From Idiomarina abyssalis (lineage in GTDB: Bacteria > Pseudomonadota > Gammaproteobacteria > Enterobacterales > Alteromonadaceae): a DNA stretch of 64,000 nt. Position 1 is the stretch's first letter; every line of letters starts with the position of its first letter. Positions 43,068 through 52,381 of the stretch are shown here, in pieces. The translations under genes and the position numbers were made by a program. The notes under the pieces were generated by a model that ran no database searches, was not told the DNA's origin, and worked only from the letters and a program-made list of their open reading frames with translations. Where the stretch lies: assembly GCF_900116625.1 (NCBI RefSeq), contig NZ_FPBE01000007.1, positions 62,001 through 126,000 on the forward strand, written 5' to 3'.

Positions 43068-43970
43068 ATGAATTTAGTTAAAGGTTTTTTCACACAATTG
43101 CGCTATCGCTGGTTACGAAAATATAAATCGCTGGCGGGCTCAAGTCTTAAACGAAACGCCCAGGCGATAACTGAACTGCAATGGCAACAGCGCGACACCT
43201 TAATTCAGTCGGAACACGCATTGCCCGGTCAGTTGATAGTGAACCTAACCTCTTTTCCTGTTCGCTTTGCTAAGCTGCACCTGACATTAAAGTCGCTATT
43301 GTTACAGACGGTAAAAGCGGACAAAGTCATTTTATGGTTGTATCAGGACGACATTGCCAAACTTCCGGCAAGTGTCACTGTACTGCAAAAATACGGCTTA
43401 ACCATTGCGCCAGTGGGTACCGACACCCGTTCCTATAAAAAGCTGATTCCGGCACTTAAAAGCTTTCCGGATACCTTTCATGTGACCGCTGATGATGACA
43501 TCTATTACCGTCCTAGCTGGCTGGCAACCTTAGTCAATGCTTATACGGGTAATGACCAGGAGATTCTGTGTTGGCGGGCACATTACTTACGCCGGGCAAA
43601 AAGCGGAGAAATACGACCCTACAGGCAATGGTACCCGAAAACAGAGGTACGGGGTCCCGATCCGCGTCTGTTTTTTACCAGTGGCGCCGGAGTGCTCTTC
43701 CCGCCGGGTTGCTTTGATAAGCGCGTAACCGATCAAGAACTGGCTTCTTCTCTGGCTCCTTATGCGGATGATTTATGGTGGTTTTGGTTGGCCAGCCTGA
43801 ATAATTGTATTATTCGCCGGGTGGGCAACAACCCTAAACTGATTAACTGGAAAGGCAGCGGTGGCAGTTCGCTGTGGCAGTTCAATAAGCGCGAAGATGG
43901 CGGCAATGACGCACAGCTACAGAATTTAATCGCACATTTTGGTCTGCCGCCAACCTTAGAGAAGAAGTAA
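43068..43970 (+). CDS. Glycosyltransferase, GT-A fold
   Basis: A 300-residue protein with LIVNLTSFPVRFAKLHLTLKSLL near the N-terminus, a beta-strand/loop opening often seen in this group of glycosyltransferases. The metal site TADDDIYYRPSWLATLV follows at about 141, and an acceptor-side segment FFTSGAGVLFPPGC after it. The N-terminal 25 residues are basic, without a clear membrane helix. It is probably involved in surface glycan synthesis. The LysE gene starts 12 bases after its stop, so they may be co-transcribed. Confidence 0.78.
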   Translation: MNLVKGFFTQLRYRWLRKYKSLAGSSLKRNAQAITELQWQQRDTLIQSEHALPGQLIVNLTSFPVRFAKLHLTLKSLLLQTVKADKVILWLYQDDIAKLPASVTVLQKYGLTIAPVGTDTRSYKKLIPALKSFPDTFHVTADDDIYYRPSWLATLVNAYTGNDQEILCWRAHYLRRAKSGEIRPYRQWYPKTEVRGPDPRLFFTSGAGVLFPPGCFDKRVTDQELASSLAPYADDLWWFWLASLNNCIIRRVGNNPKLINWKGSGGSSLWQFNKREDGGNDAQLQNLIAHFGLPPTLEKK

Positions 43971-43982
43971 AAGGATCAGAGA

Positions 43983-44597
43983 ATGGAAATTTTTATTGCG
44001 GTATTTTTCTTTGCTTTTTCGACAACTATTACGCCGGGCCCCAACAATATTATGATTATGTCTTCGGGCGTGAACTATGGTGTTAAGTCCAGCCTGCCGC
44101 ACTTTCTCGGCATTTGCCTTGGCTTTCCGGCCATGGTTCTGGTGGTTGGCATGGGGTTTGGTTCAGTGCTGGAGCAGTTCCCGCTTCTGCACCAAATGAT
44201 TAAAATTGCCGGTACTGTCTATTTGCTTTGGCTGGCCTGGGTCATCGGCTCACAAACCCCCAAGGCAATTGAAAAGGGTGACCGTAAGCCATTAACGTTC
44301 TGGCAGGCGGTTTTGTTTCAGTGGGTAAATGGCAAGGCCTGGGTTATGGCAACAGGCGCAGTGGCAGCATTTACCACAGTTGCAGGCACCCTTTGGTCAG
44401 AAGTAATGGAAATAACTGCCGCTTTTCTGGCGGTGGCATTTCCTTGTGTAGGCGTTTGGCTGGTGGCCGGCGCCGGACTGAGACAGTTACTCACCAACCA
44501 CACGGCACAAAGAATTTTTAATATCTCCATGGCTGCATTGCTGGTCTTTTCTGTTATACCGGTCGTACTGGATATATGGCAGTTCTATTTTAGTTAG
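43983..44597 (+). CDS. LysE family amino-acid exporter
   Basis: The 204-residue membrane protein shows the LysE/RhtB signature at residues 12-30 (STTITPGPNNIMIMSSGVN) and six predicted helices. The middle LTFWQAVLFQWVNGKAWVMA matches RhtB-type exporters. It should export an amino acid or related compound by proton exchange; the substrate cannot be told. The short gap after the glycosyltransferase suggests shared transcription rather than shared function. Confidence 0.9.
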   Translation: MEIFIAVFFFAFSTTITPGPNNIMIMSSGVNYGVKSSLPHFLGICLGFPAMVLVVGMGFGSVLEQFPLLHQMIKIAGTVYLLWLAWVIGSQTPKAIEKGDRKPLTFWQAVLFQWVNGKAWVMATGAVAAFTTVAGTLWSEVMEITAAFLAVAFPCVGVWLVAGAGLRQLLTNHTAQRIFNISMAALLVFSVIPVVLDIWQFYFS

Positions 44598-44684
44598 CCT
44601 CAATTTGAACAACATAAAAATAACAATTTACGCTTACCTGACGATATGGTTAACTATTGACCATAAAGGCAATAAGGATGAGTC

Positions 44685-45794
44685 ATGGACGTGAAAACCA
44701 AACAAGTATCTTTTGATCAACTCATCTCAGAATTGTCGACTCGCCTAATTAACAGTGAGCCCACGGAAACCTACGAATGTATTGAAGAAGTTATTGCGGC
44801 TATTGGCGACTACACAGAGGCAGACCGTTGTTACGTATTTGAGTTTGATGACCATATTAAGCACATGACCAATACCCATGAGTGGGTTCGTGACGGTCAC
44901 AAAGCACACATAGATAACTTACAGGCCATTAAAATCGATGATTTACCCTGGTTTTTCAAGGAAATGAAGGAAAACCATGTCTGTATTGTTAACGATGTCC
45001 AGACACTGCCCCCTGAAGCTAATGCAGAAAAAGCAGAGTTTGACCGCGAAGACATAAAATCCGTTATTTGTATTGGTATGGTCGCTAACCACAAACTTCT
45101 GGGTTTTGTCGGCTGCGATATGGTGCAGAAAAAGCGCCAATGGCAGCCAACCGACCTACGTCGCTTAAGCCTGGTTGCCGACATGATAGCCAATACCCTT
45201 GAACGGCAACGTACCTATGCAGAGCTTATCCACACCCAGCGGGAGCTGGAAAAAGCTAACCGTCTGTTGCAGGCGCAGGTAGCACAAGATGGTTTGACCG
45301 GTATTGCCAATCGTCGTGCCTTTGACGAACGCATTACTAACGAAATTCAGCGTGCTTCTCGTCACAAAACGCCTTTAGCGCTGCTGTTAATCGATATTGA
45401 TCATTTTAAATCGTATAACGATCACTACGGCCACTTGCAAGGAGACCAGGCACTTAAGTCTGTCGCCGACGCGATGTTTGATCAATTGCAGCGTAATACA
45501 GATTTTCTGGCGCGTTATGGCGGAGAAGAGTTTGTTGCGGTAATTTCAGCCACCGACGAGCAAAAGACGAAAGACAGCATTCAACAATTGCTGGAGGCCG
45601 TTCGGAACCTCAAAATAGAACATGAACAGTCGCAGGTTGCGCCCTATCTAAGTATTAGTATCGGCGGTTATCTGCACACACCAACCACTGACGAAAATAC
45701 CGAAGCTTTAATTAGCCGAATGATTTCAAAAGCAGACTCGGCGCTTTATCGCGCCAAGTCTGACGGTCGTAACCGGGGCTATTTAGATAATTAA
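44685..45794 (+). CDS. GAF-GGDEF diguanylate cyclase
   Basis: This 369-residue soluble protein makes c-di-GMP. An N-terminal GAF-type sensor (about 25-175; ADRCYVFEFDD, KSVICIGMVANHKLLGFVGC) is joined by a coiled coil (180-200) to a GGDEF domain starting DGLTGIANRRAFD. The active-site motif is GGEEF at 279-283, and the inhibitory I-site RNTD (270-273) lies the canonical 5 residues before it, so product inhibition is expected. The metal Asp is in LLIDIDHFKSYND. It overlaps the convergent TPR gene by 4 bases. Confidence 0.92.
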   Translation: MDVKTKQVSFDQLISELSTRLINSEPTETYECIEEVIAAIGDYTEADRCYVFEFDDHIKHMTNTHEWVRDGHKAHIDNLQAIKIDDLPWFFKEMKENHVCIVNDVQTLPPEANAEKAEFDREDIKSVICIGMVANHKLLGFVGCDMVQKKRQWQPTDLRRLSLVADMIANTLERQRTYAELIHTQRELEKANRLLQAQVAQDGLTGIANRRAFDERITNEIQRASRHKTPLALLLIDIDHFKSYNDHYGHLQGDQALKSVADAMFDQLQRNTDFLARYGGEEFVAVISATDEQKTKDSIQQLLEAVRNLKIEHEQSQVAPYLSISIGGYLHTPTTDENTEALISRMISKADSALYRAKSDGRNRGYLDN

Positions 45795-46657
45795 TTCCAG
45801 CTGGATATTTGCTTTTGTAATTCTTTATCATCAACCCCTTTGAGCCCGGCTAACAACTGCTTAGATTCTTCTTCATTGCCTTTTAAGGTAAGCAGTTGAG
45901 CCAACCGAAAGTTTGCCCAGTGACTACCGGGAGCATTCTCAGGTAATTCCGATTTAAGATATTGCCTTAAAGCCTGTATGCCATCATCAAGTTGGGTTTC
46001 AGCCAAAACTGACGTTTTTCCTATTTGATACAAGGCCATAACAGAAGCATCCCCCTCTGCAGACTCGCCCGCAACAGCCTGCTCAAATAAAGAGAGCGCT
46101 TTTTCGTAGTTCTCGTTTCTTTGCTCCTGAAACCCTGCATAAACCAGAACATCGGCGTTATTCGGGTATTTAGCTAAAGCTTCCTTTAGTAATTCGCTGG
46201 CCTGTTCGTCCTGCTCATGCTGGCGGAAGTATCCAATTTTCGCCAGCGTACCCTGTGCCGGGTCAATTTTCTCAATTGCTTCAATTTGAGTCAGGGCTTT
46301 ATCGTCATCACCACCCGCCATAGAAGGCGCCATTAAATAGAACTGCATTAAGGCGTTTCTGTATTTCAGCGAATCAGGCTTAAGCTCTACGGCTTTTTCA
46401 AACGACTCAAGTGATTTCCCCGCATAGCTTAACGCGCTAAAAAAAGCGTCTTGCGCCTGCTGAGCCATGACAACACCTCGAGTATGCCAGGCGGCGGCAT
46501 TTTCAGGTTCGCTCTTAACCCAGTCTTCAGCAATGTCTTCTGCCTCATCCAGCTGCTTTTCAGATAAATGCTGCTGAATAAGCTGCTGATTTGACTCCCC
46601 GGCATAAGCGCCGGGGAGAAAAAAGGCCACAGTTAGCGCCAATGTTATCCATTTCAC
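45791..46657 (-). CDS. Periplasmic TPR-repeat protein
   Basis: The 288-residue protein has a signal peptide (MKWITLALTVAFFLPGAYA) and then several tetratricopeptide hairpins, for example DWVKSEPENAAAWHTRGVVM, AVELKPDSLKYRNALMQFYL, ALAKYPNNADVLVYAGFQEQ and LLTLKGNEEESKQLLAGLKG. It probably acts as a protein-protein scaffold in the periplasm. It lies 15 bases downstream of the DUF885 lipoprotein gene and is probably in its operon. No specific function is apparent. Confidence 0.85.
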   Translation of the reverse strand: MKWITLALTVAFFLPGAYAGESNQQLIQQHLSEKQLDEAEDIAEDWVKSEPENAAAWHTRGVVMAQQAQDAFFSALSYAGKSLESFEKAVELKPDSLKYRNALMQFYLMAPSMAGGDDDKALTQIEAIEKIDPAQGTLAKIGYFRQHEQDEQASELLKEALAKYPNNADVLVYAGFQEQRNENYEKALSLFEQAVAGESAEGDASVMALYQIGKTSVLAETQLDDGIQALRQYLKSELPENAPGSHWANFRLAQLLTLKGNEEESKQLLAGLKGVDDKELQKQISSWN

Positions 46658-46672
46658 AATGACTCTCCTTAG

Positions 46673-48544
46673 TTAGGCCTGCTTCTGCTCTTTAACCCAC
46701 TGGTCAACACGACGCTCCAGAATATGCAGCGGCAATGCGCCACCACCCAAAACGGTATCGTGGAAGCCACGGATATCAAACTTATCGCCCAAGGCCTCTC
46801 TGGCTTCTTCACGCAGTTCCAGAATGCGGATCATGCCAATTTTGTAGGCCGTTGCCTGACCAGGCATAACCAGGTAGCGACGAACTTCTGAACGCACAGC
46901 GCCTTCAGCAATCGGCGTGTGCTGCTGGAAGTACTTAACCGCTTCCTCTTCAGTCCAGCCTTTAGCGTGCATGCCGGTATCCACAACTAAGCGCACCGCA
47001 CGCCAAATTTCGGTGGTTAAGCGACCAAAGTCAGAGTAAGGGTCTTCATAGGCACCCATTTCCTTGGCTAATTGCTCTGAATATAAGCCCCAGCCTTCAC
47101 TGTAAACCGTAAAGCCAGCCTGAGTGCGAAACTCTGGTACCGACTCCAGTTCCTGAGCAATAGAAATTTGCATATGGTGACCCGGGTTACCTTCATGATA
47201 GGCAATGGCTTCCATTTCATTTTTCGGCATGGAGCTCATGTCCGACAAATGCGCATAGTAAATGCCCGGACGCTCACCGTCAGGCGAACCAGGGTAATAA
47301 TGCTGGGCCGCACCGTCTTGTTCACGGAAAGGCTCAACCCGTTTCACCACCAAGTCGGCTTTTGGCAAAATACCAAAATACTCAGGCAGCTTTTCATTAA
47401 TGTACGCCAGGTATTCACGAGAGTCTTCCAGATACATTTCCGCGCCTTCGTCGTTGTTCGGATAGAAGAAGCGCTCGTCGGTACGGATATAATCAAAGAA
47501 GTCCTGCAAATCGCCATCAAATTCAACTTTCTCTTTAATCGCGATCATTTCATTAGTCAGTCGCTCGACTTCGCTAAGGCCTATCTCATGAATTTCATCA
47601 GCGGTTAAGTCAGTCGTCGTGTAGTTAGCTAAGCGGGCGTTATAGTAAGCGTCACCGTTTTCCAGACGATGCACGCCGGTGGCGACTTCGTCGGTGTTTT
47701 CAATGTCACTTTCCAAAAAGCTGATTAAGGCTTCGTAACTTGGGCGAAAACGCTCCAATAGCGCTTTACGCACTTCTTTTTCGTATTTGTCGGCTTGTTC
47801 AGCGGAGATCGCATCATTTTCCTGAAGCGCACTGAGCTTGTTTTTAGCATCTTCCAGTAAGCTTGAGTCACCTTCTTCATCAAAAGGGGCACCTGAAGTC
47901 AGGCCTTTTGCCTCTTTAATAACCTGCTCATACGCAAACCGCGGAGCACGAACGCCGTTTTCCACTTGTTGTTTTGCGCGTTGCAATAATTGCTCAATGG
48001 CCGTTGCACCGCCGTTAATACGAGAGATGTAGGCTTCCATGTCTTCGGCACTGTTAACCCGATGGAAGTTGATTAAAAACTGCGGTAGGAAGGTGTGCGC
48101 ACCACGCATTTGGTCAAATACGTAGTCCATACCACGGAATTCCGCATTACGCTTGGCCTGTTCGTATTGGTAAACCCAAACGTCATACGACGTCTGAGCC
48201 TCCAGGTTCAGCTTGTCGTAATCGAAGTTCGCTTTTAGCTCTTCAACCGTGCCTTCCAACCATTCGAGCTGCTTCTTCTCAGCAGCAACGGTCATGTCAT
48301 CAATGTCACCGTAGCGGTCTTTACGACCTAAAAAGGTCATTTGAATGGGGCTTTGTTGAAGCTGTTCTTCGTATTTTTCTTCAAACCACTGGTTCAGGCG
48401 CTCAGTTTCGGACTGCGCGCTTTGCTCAGTCTGTTTAGATTGCTCAGCAGCCGTTTGAGAATTTTGGCCGGAATTGTTTTGCTGCGGTTGTCCGCAGGCC
48501 GTTAATAAGCCCAAAACAGCCAGGGCGACAATGGAATAACGCAT
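46673..48544 (-). CDS. DUF885 family lipoprotein, probable metallopeptidase
   Basis: The 623-residue protein starts with a lipoprotein signal (LGLLTAC, Cys17), then a Gln/Ser-rich linker. The body follows the DUF885 family: YYPGSPDGERPGIYYAHL, the metal-binding candidate AYHEGNPGHHMQISIAQEL (about residue 450), TVYSEGWGLYSEQLAKEMG, and RRYLVMPGQATAYKIG near the C-terminus. Some relatives are zinc peptidases or dipeptidases, so hydrolysis of peptides at the outer membrane is a reasonable inference. Confidence 0.88.
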   Translation of the reverse strand: MRYSIVALAVLGLLTACGQPQQNNSGQNSQTAAEQSKQTEQSAQSETERLNQWFEEKYEEQLQQSPIQMTFLGRKDRYGDIDDMTVAAEKKQLEWLEGTVEELKANFDYDKLNLEAQTSYDVWVYQYEQAKRNAEFRGMDYVFDQMRGAHTFLPQFLINFHRVNSAEDMEAYISRINGGATAIEQLLQRAKQQVENGVRAPRFAYEQVIKEAKGLTSGAPFDEEGDSSLLEDAKNKLSALQENDAISAEQADKYEKEVRKALLERFRPSYEALISFLESDIENTDEVATGVHRLENGDAYYNARLANYTTTDLTADEIHEIGLSEVERLTNEMIAIKEKVEFDGDLQDFFDYIRTDERFFYPNNDEGAEMYLEDSREYLAYINEKLPEYFGILPKADLVVKRVEPFREQDGAAQHYYPGSPDGERPGIYYAHLSDMSSMPKNEMEAIAYHEGNPGHHMQISIAQELESVPEFRTQAGFTVYSEGWGLYSEQLAKEMGAYEDPYSDFGRLTTEIWRAVRLVVDTGMHAKGWTEEEAVKYFQQHTPIAEGAVRSEVRRYLVMPGQATAYKIGMIRILELREEAREALGDKFDIRGFHDTVLGGGALPLHILERRVDQWVKEQKQA

Positions 48545-48638
48545 AGCAGTGTCCTTTATTCTTCTTTTGATACAGGAAGAAAAACTATAGCGTGCTTGTT
48601 ACACTAATGGAAATGCTTAAATTGTAACCGACTGTTTT

Positions 48639-48890
48639 ATGGCAAAACCTAACAAGAAAGGGCCGGTTCGCACCGTGCAGATTTCTTGTCTGCAGTGCAA
48701 AACGCCCATATTTAAATACCGCAAGGGTGGCAAAGGTGCTTTGGTAAAATGCTTTATTGAGCGTATTGTTGAAGACCACACCACCAAACCATGCCATTGC
48801 CCCGGTTGTGGGCAGGAATTTGCGCGCGAGACTATGATACGTGGCACTCCTGCCTACAAAATTATTGGCGGTAAAGTCCATTCAAAGTAG
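48639..48890 (+). CDS. Small Cys-rich zinc-ribbon-like protein
   Basis: This 83-residue basic protein has two Cys pairs (CLQC near 19-22 and CHCPGCGQEF near 52-61), separated by a basic region with KYRKGGKGALVKCFIERIV. This looks like a zinc ribbon that could bind RNA or DNA. It is preceded by an AT-rich region with no strong Shine-Dalgarno. The threonine-aldolase-family gene starts 7 bases after it. I recognise no named family, although the length and pattern suggest a conserved marine protein. Confidence 0.75.
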   Translation: MAKPNKKGPVRTVQISCLQCKTPIFKYRKGGKGALVKCFIERIVEDHTTKPCHCPGCGQEFARETMIRGTPAYKIIGGKVHSK

Positions 48891-48897
48891 GAAAACC

Positions 48898-50004
48898 ATG
48901 ACAACCTCAATAACGGTAAAAACAAAACAGGCGTACCAGCACGCTGCCGAGCAGGCGAGCACATCTCTTTTGCGTCAATCCCAGCCTGGCATGGCGGATG
49001 AGCTCAAATTATTGTCTGAACAACTTCAGGGCAATGAGAAAAGAGACGTCTATGGCAGCGGGGCGCTCATTAACGACTTTGAAGAAGACGTTGCAAAATT
49101 ACTGGGCAAGCCAGCCGCTTTGTTTTTACCTACGGGAACTCTGGCGCAGCCACTGGCCCTGCGTATACATGCCGACCAGCGTCAGCGTAATGGCGTGTCA
49201 CTGCACCCCACGTCGCACTTAATGCTGCACGAACAAATGGGTTTTGAAGCTTTGTGGCAGCTTAACGGCACCACCACAGGCTTTGCCAATAAACCGATAA
49301 CACTTAGCGATTTAAAGTCCGTGCAAACACAGGATCTGGCTGCCGTTTTACTGGAGCTACCCATGCGTGAAATTGGGGGGCAGTTACCCGACTGGGACGA
49401 CCTGGTCGCACAGTCGCAATGGGCGCGCGAGAATAATATTGCCATGCACTTGGACGGAGCCCGGCTCTGGCAGGTACCAACCGCTTATGACTGTTCATTG
49501 CCCGAAGTCTGTGAGTTATTTGACTCGGTTTATGTGAGTTTTTATAAGGATTTAGGGGCTATCTCGGGTGCTATTCTGGCGGGGTCAGAAGCCTTCATAG
49601 AGCAAGCCAAAATCTGGGCTCGCCGTGCCGGTGGCAATATCATTACCCAGTACCCACAGGTTTTGTCTGCTCGTTACGGCTTAAGAGAGAATTTACCCAT
49701 TATGCCGGACGCGGTTAACTACGCCAAAGCACTCGGCGAAGCACTCAACGAGTTAGAAATGCTAAAGGTAAATCCGGAGATACCGCAAGCCGCGATGTTT
49801 CACCTTCATTTTGCTCTGCCCGCTAATACGCTCGGCGAGAGAATAACTGACTACGCCAGCAATACAGGTGTCATGCTATTACCGCTGCCAAGAGCAGAGA
49901 TCAATGGTGAAGCTATTTGTGAGATTTCAATTGGAAGAAACGCCATGTCGCAACCACAAAGCTTCTGGCTGCGACACTTTAAGGCGTTTTTAGAAACGCT
50001 TTAG
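48898..50004 (+). CDS. Threonine aldolase/beta-eliminating lyase family PLP enzyme
   Basis: I use ATG 48898 (AGGAAA upstream), giving 368 residues; a longer frame would overlap the zinc-ribbon gene. The fold-type I PLP enzyme features are YGSGALINDFEEDVAKLLGK, FLPTGTLAQPLAL, HLDGARLW (Asp and Ala-Arg at the cofactor) and FYKDLGAISGAILAG with the PLP lysine. This is the beta-eliminating lyase/low-specificity threonine aldolase group, cleaving threonine or related beta-hydroxy amino acids to glycine and aldehyde. Substrate preference is inferred from the family. Confidence 0.88.
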   Translation: MTTSITVKTKQAYQHAAEQASTSLLRQSQPGMADELKLLSEQLQGNEKRDVYGSGALINDFEEDVAKLLGKPAALFLPTGTLAQPLALRIHADQRQRNGVSLHPTSHLMLHEQMGFEALWQLNGTTTGFANKPITLSDLKSVQTQDLAAVLLELPMREIGGQLPDWDDLVAQSQWARENNIAMHLDGARLWQVPTAYDCSLPEVCELFDSVYVSFYKDLGAISGAILAGSEAFIEQAKIWARRAGGNIITQYPQVLSARYGLRENLPIMPDAVNYAKALGEALNELEMLKVNPEIPQAAMFHLHFALPANTLGERITDYASNTGVMLLPLPRAEINGEAICEISIGRNAMSQPQSFWLRHFKAFLETL

Positions 50005-50008
50005 GCTT

Positions 50009-50434
50009 TTAGTGGTGCTCTTTGTGCTCACCTTCATGGTGTTTGCTATGCTCGCCTAACACGTGGTTCAGGGTGTCTAAGTAGCTTTTACCAAAGCCTT
50101 TAACACGTTGTTTGTTCATTGCCTCAGAGCCTAAATGCACTTCTTCCAGAGAGTTTGCCGCGACATCAAGCTCTTTACTTAAACGGGCCAGTGCCACTTC
50201 CAGTGTGTAAGTCAGCTCGTGTACTTTCACCATGTCCTGTGAGTCTAAATCGCCATTCACAATTTCCTGTAATTTAGCGTTATATTTCGTCAGGTTCATA
50301 ATAGCCTGTTCTAAGTTTTCAGAAGCCTCTGGTTTAAAATGCTGGTAACGCTGCTCGTCATCATTGTCACTGGCCGTAGCGGCTACATTAAAAAGCAGTG
50401 CTGCGCCTGCTAGTATCATTGTTAAAGCTTTCAT
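50009..50434 (-). CDS. DUF6746-like periplasmic protein with His-rich tail
   Basis: The 141-residue protein has a signal peptide (MKALTMILAGAALLFNVAATA), an acidic start (SDNDDEQRYQHF), a helical middle (LEQAIMNLTKYNAKLQEIV and following), and ends with a histidine- and glutamate-rich tail (GEHSKHHEGEHKEHH) suited to binding transition metals. I associate it with DUF6746, a family without known function. A Fur-consensus-like palindrome sits just upstream, so it may be made under iron limitation and help hold or sense metal in the periplasm. It converges on the PLP-enzyme gene, 4 bases apart. Confidence 0.75.
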   Translation of the reverse strand: MKALTMILAGAALLFNVAATASDNDDEQRYQHFKPEASENLEQAIMNLTKYNAKLQEIVNGDLDSQDMVKVHELTYTLEVALARLSKELDVAANSLEEVHLGSEAMNKQRVKGFGKSYLDTLNHVLGEHSKHHEGEHKEHH

Positions 50435-50450
50435 AAAAACCTCATTAGTT

Positions 50451-50469
50451 GTTAATGGTTCTCATTATT
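50451..50469 (-). promoter_or_regulatory. Strong Fur-box-like site upstream of DUF6746-like gene
   Basis: Read on the minus strand, these 19 bases match the Fur consensus GATAATGATAATCATTATC at 15 positions, the best match in this window. It lies 17 bases before the ATG at 50434, over the likely promoter; the divergent ABC exporter begins 80 bases away on the other side. Confidence 0.7.
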
Positions 50470-50548
50470 GTTCAAATGTCCATTTTTTACAAGCTGAATG
50501 AATGCGAACCTGATATTCTTAGCTTGATGTATATCAAGGAGTGACGCA

Positions 50549-52381
50549 ATGTTTTCGTGGTTCGAGCGCCGATTAAACCCTTTCCCTGCGGAGGAACCCA
50601 CTCAGGCTCCTACTGGCTTTTTTGCTTTCTGCTGGCATTATACGAAAGGTGCGACCCCCTTTCTTGCGGTTACGGCGCTACTTATGGCTGCCATTGCCGT
50701 AGCTGAAGTCTGGCTATTCGGCTTTTTAGGGCAGATTGTCGACTGGCTGGCCGCTCAGGACAAAGAAACTTTATTAAACGACCAGTTCTGGCCGCTGTTA
50801 GGTATGAGCGCGCTGGTTTTGTTAGGCCTGCCTCTGCTGGTCTGGTTTCACTCTCTACTGACCCACCAGACACTGCTTGGCAACTTCCCCATGCGTATCC
50901 GCTGGCTGGGCCACCGCTACCTGATGAAACAGTCCATGAGCTACTACCAGGATGAATTTGCCGGTAGGGTCGCCACCAAGCTGATGCAAACCTCGCTCGC
51001 CCTGCGCCAGTGCATAATGACCTTTATTGAAATAGTGAACTATGTCGTCGTCTATTTTCTGGGGATGTTTGTCATTATTGGCAGTGCCGACTGGCGCATG
51101 ATGCTGCCACTGGCGTGCTGGCTTATTTTGTACGCACTGCTGCTGCGTTTCTTTGTACCTAAGCTGGGTAAAATCTCCGCCGAACAAGCGGATGCTCGTT
51201 CCAATATGACCGGCCGCATAGTCGACTCTTACACCAATATACAAACCGTTAAGCTGTTTTCGCATTCTCAGCGCGAAGCCGCTTTCGCCCACGACGGTAT
51301 GGATACCTTTTTAGGCACGGTGCACAAGCAAATGCGCCTGGTCACTCAGCTTTATGGTTTTCTTTATTTCATTAACTGCGCACTGCTGTTCAGTTCGGCC
51401 GCTACCGCCATTGTGTTATGGATGGATAATGCAGTCACTCTGGGGGCTGTTGCCGTGGTTATTGGCCTGGTTCTGCGCTTATTTGGTATGTCACAAATGG
51501 TCATGTGGCAAATGTCGACCTTGTTTGAAAGCATAGGTACTGTTCAGGACGGCATAGGCTCTATTGCCGTACCTCAACGCATTGTTGATGAACCTGATGC
51601 ACCACCTTTAAAAGTAGAGTGCGGCGACATAGCCTTCGATCATGTGCGCTTTCATTACGGCAAGGGGCATGGCGTAATGGACGACTTTAATCTGCACATT
51701 AAGCCTGGTGAGAAAGTCGGCATTGTTGGCCGCTCCGGTGCCGGAAAATCCACCCTGGTGAACTTGTTACTGCGTTTTTATGATGTTGAAGGCGGTGAGG
51801 TTCGTATTGATGACCAGGCCATTCATAAAGTGCAGCAGGACAGCCTGCGAGCCAATATTGGTATGGTAACTCAGGACACTTCTTTGCTACACCGTTCAGT
51901 GCGTGACAACATTTTGTATGGTCGCCCGGGAGCCAGTGAAGAGGAACTCATGAATGCGGTGCGACGCGCTCATTGCGAAGAGTTCATTGCGGACTTAAGT
52001 GACAGCAAAGGCCGCACCGGTCTGGATGCCCACGTGGGTGAACGCGGCGTGAAACTGTCCGGCGGCCAGCGACAGCGCATTGCCATAGCCCGCGTCATGC
52101 TAAAAGACGCCCCCATTCTGATTCTGGACGAAGCCACTTCGGCACTCGACTCTGAGGTGGAAAATGCCATTCAGGAAAACCTGTACCAACTGATGCAGGG
52201 CAAAACCGTTATTGCCATTGCTCACCGCTTATCGACTATTGCTGCTATGGATAAGCTGGTGGTTATGGATCAGGGGGAGATTATTGAGCAGGGCAGCCAC
52301 GAACAGCTGCTTGCCCAGGACGGTCTCTACGCTAAGTTGTGGCGTCATCAGTCAGGTGGTTTTTTAGCAAAAGAAGCTTAG
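50549..52381 (+). CDS. ABC exporter, fused permease and ATPase
   Basis: The 610-residue half-transporter has a six-helix membrane domain (about 30-330) and an ATPase domain with GRSGAGKST (Walker A), VTQDTSLLHRSVRDNILYG (Q-loop), LSGGQRQRIAIARVML (signature) and ILILDEATSALDSE (Walker B). It should dimerise and export a lipid, peptide or drug. It resembles MsbA/multidrug-type exporters; the substrate is unknown. The start is an ATG after GGAGTG. It overlaps the convergent MscS gene by 4 bases. Confidence 0.93.
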   Translation: MFSWFERRLNPFPAEEPTQAPTGFFAFCWHYTKGATPFLAVTALLMAAIAVAEVWLFGFLGQIVDWLAAQDKETLLNDQFWPLLGMSALVLLGLPLLVWFHSLLTHQTLLGNFPMRIRWLGHRYLMKQSMSYYQDEFAGRVATKLMQTSLALRQCIMTFIEIVNYVVVYFLGMFVIIGSADWRMMLPLACWLILYALLLRFFVPKLGKISAEQADARSNMTGRIVDSYTNIQTVKLFSHSQREAAFAHDGMDTFLGTVHKQMRLVTQLYGFLYFINCALLFSSAATAIVLWMDNAVTLGAVAVVIGLVLRLFGMSQMVMWQMSTLFESIGTVQDGIGSIAVPQRIVDEPDAPPLKVECGDIAFDHVRFHYGKGHGVMDDFNLHIKPGEKVGIVGRSGAGKSTLVNLLLRFYDVEGGEVRIDDQAIHKVQQDSLRANIGMVTQDTSLLHRSVRDNILYGRPGASEEELMNAVRRAHCEEFIADLSDSKGRTGLDAHVGERGVKLSGGQRQRIAIARVMLKDAPILILDEATSALDSEVENAIQENLYQLMQGKTVIAIAHRLSTIAAMDKLVVMDQGEIIEQGSHEQLLAQDGLYAKLWRHQSGGFLAKEA

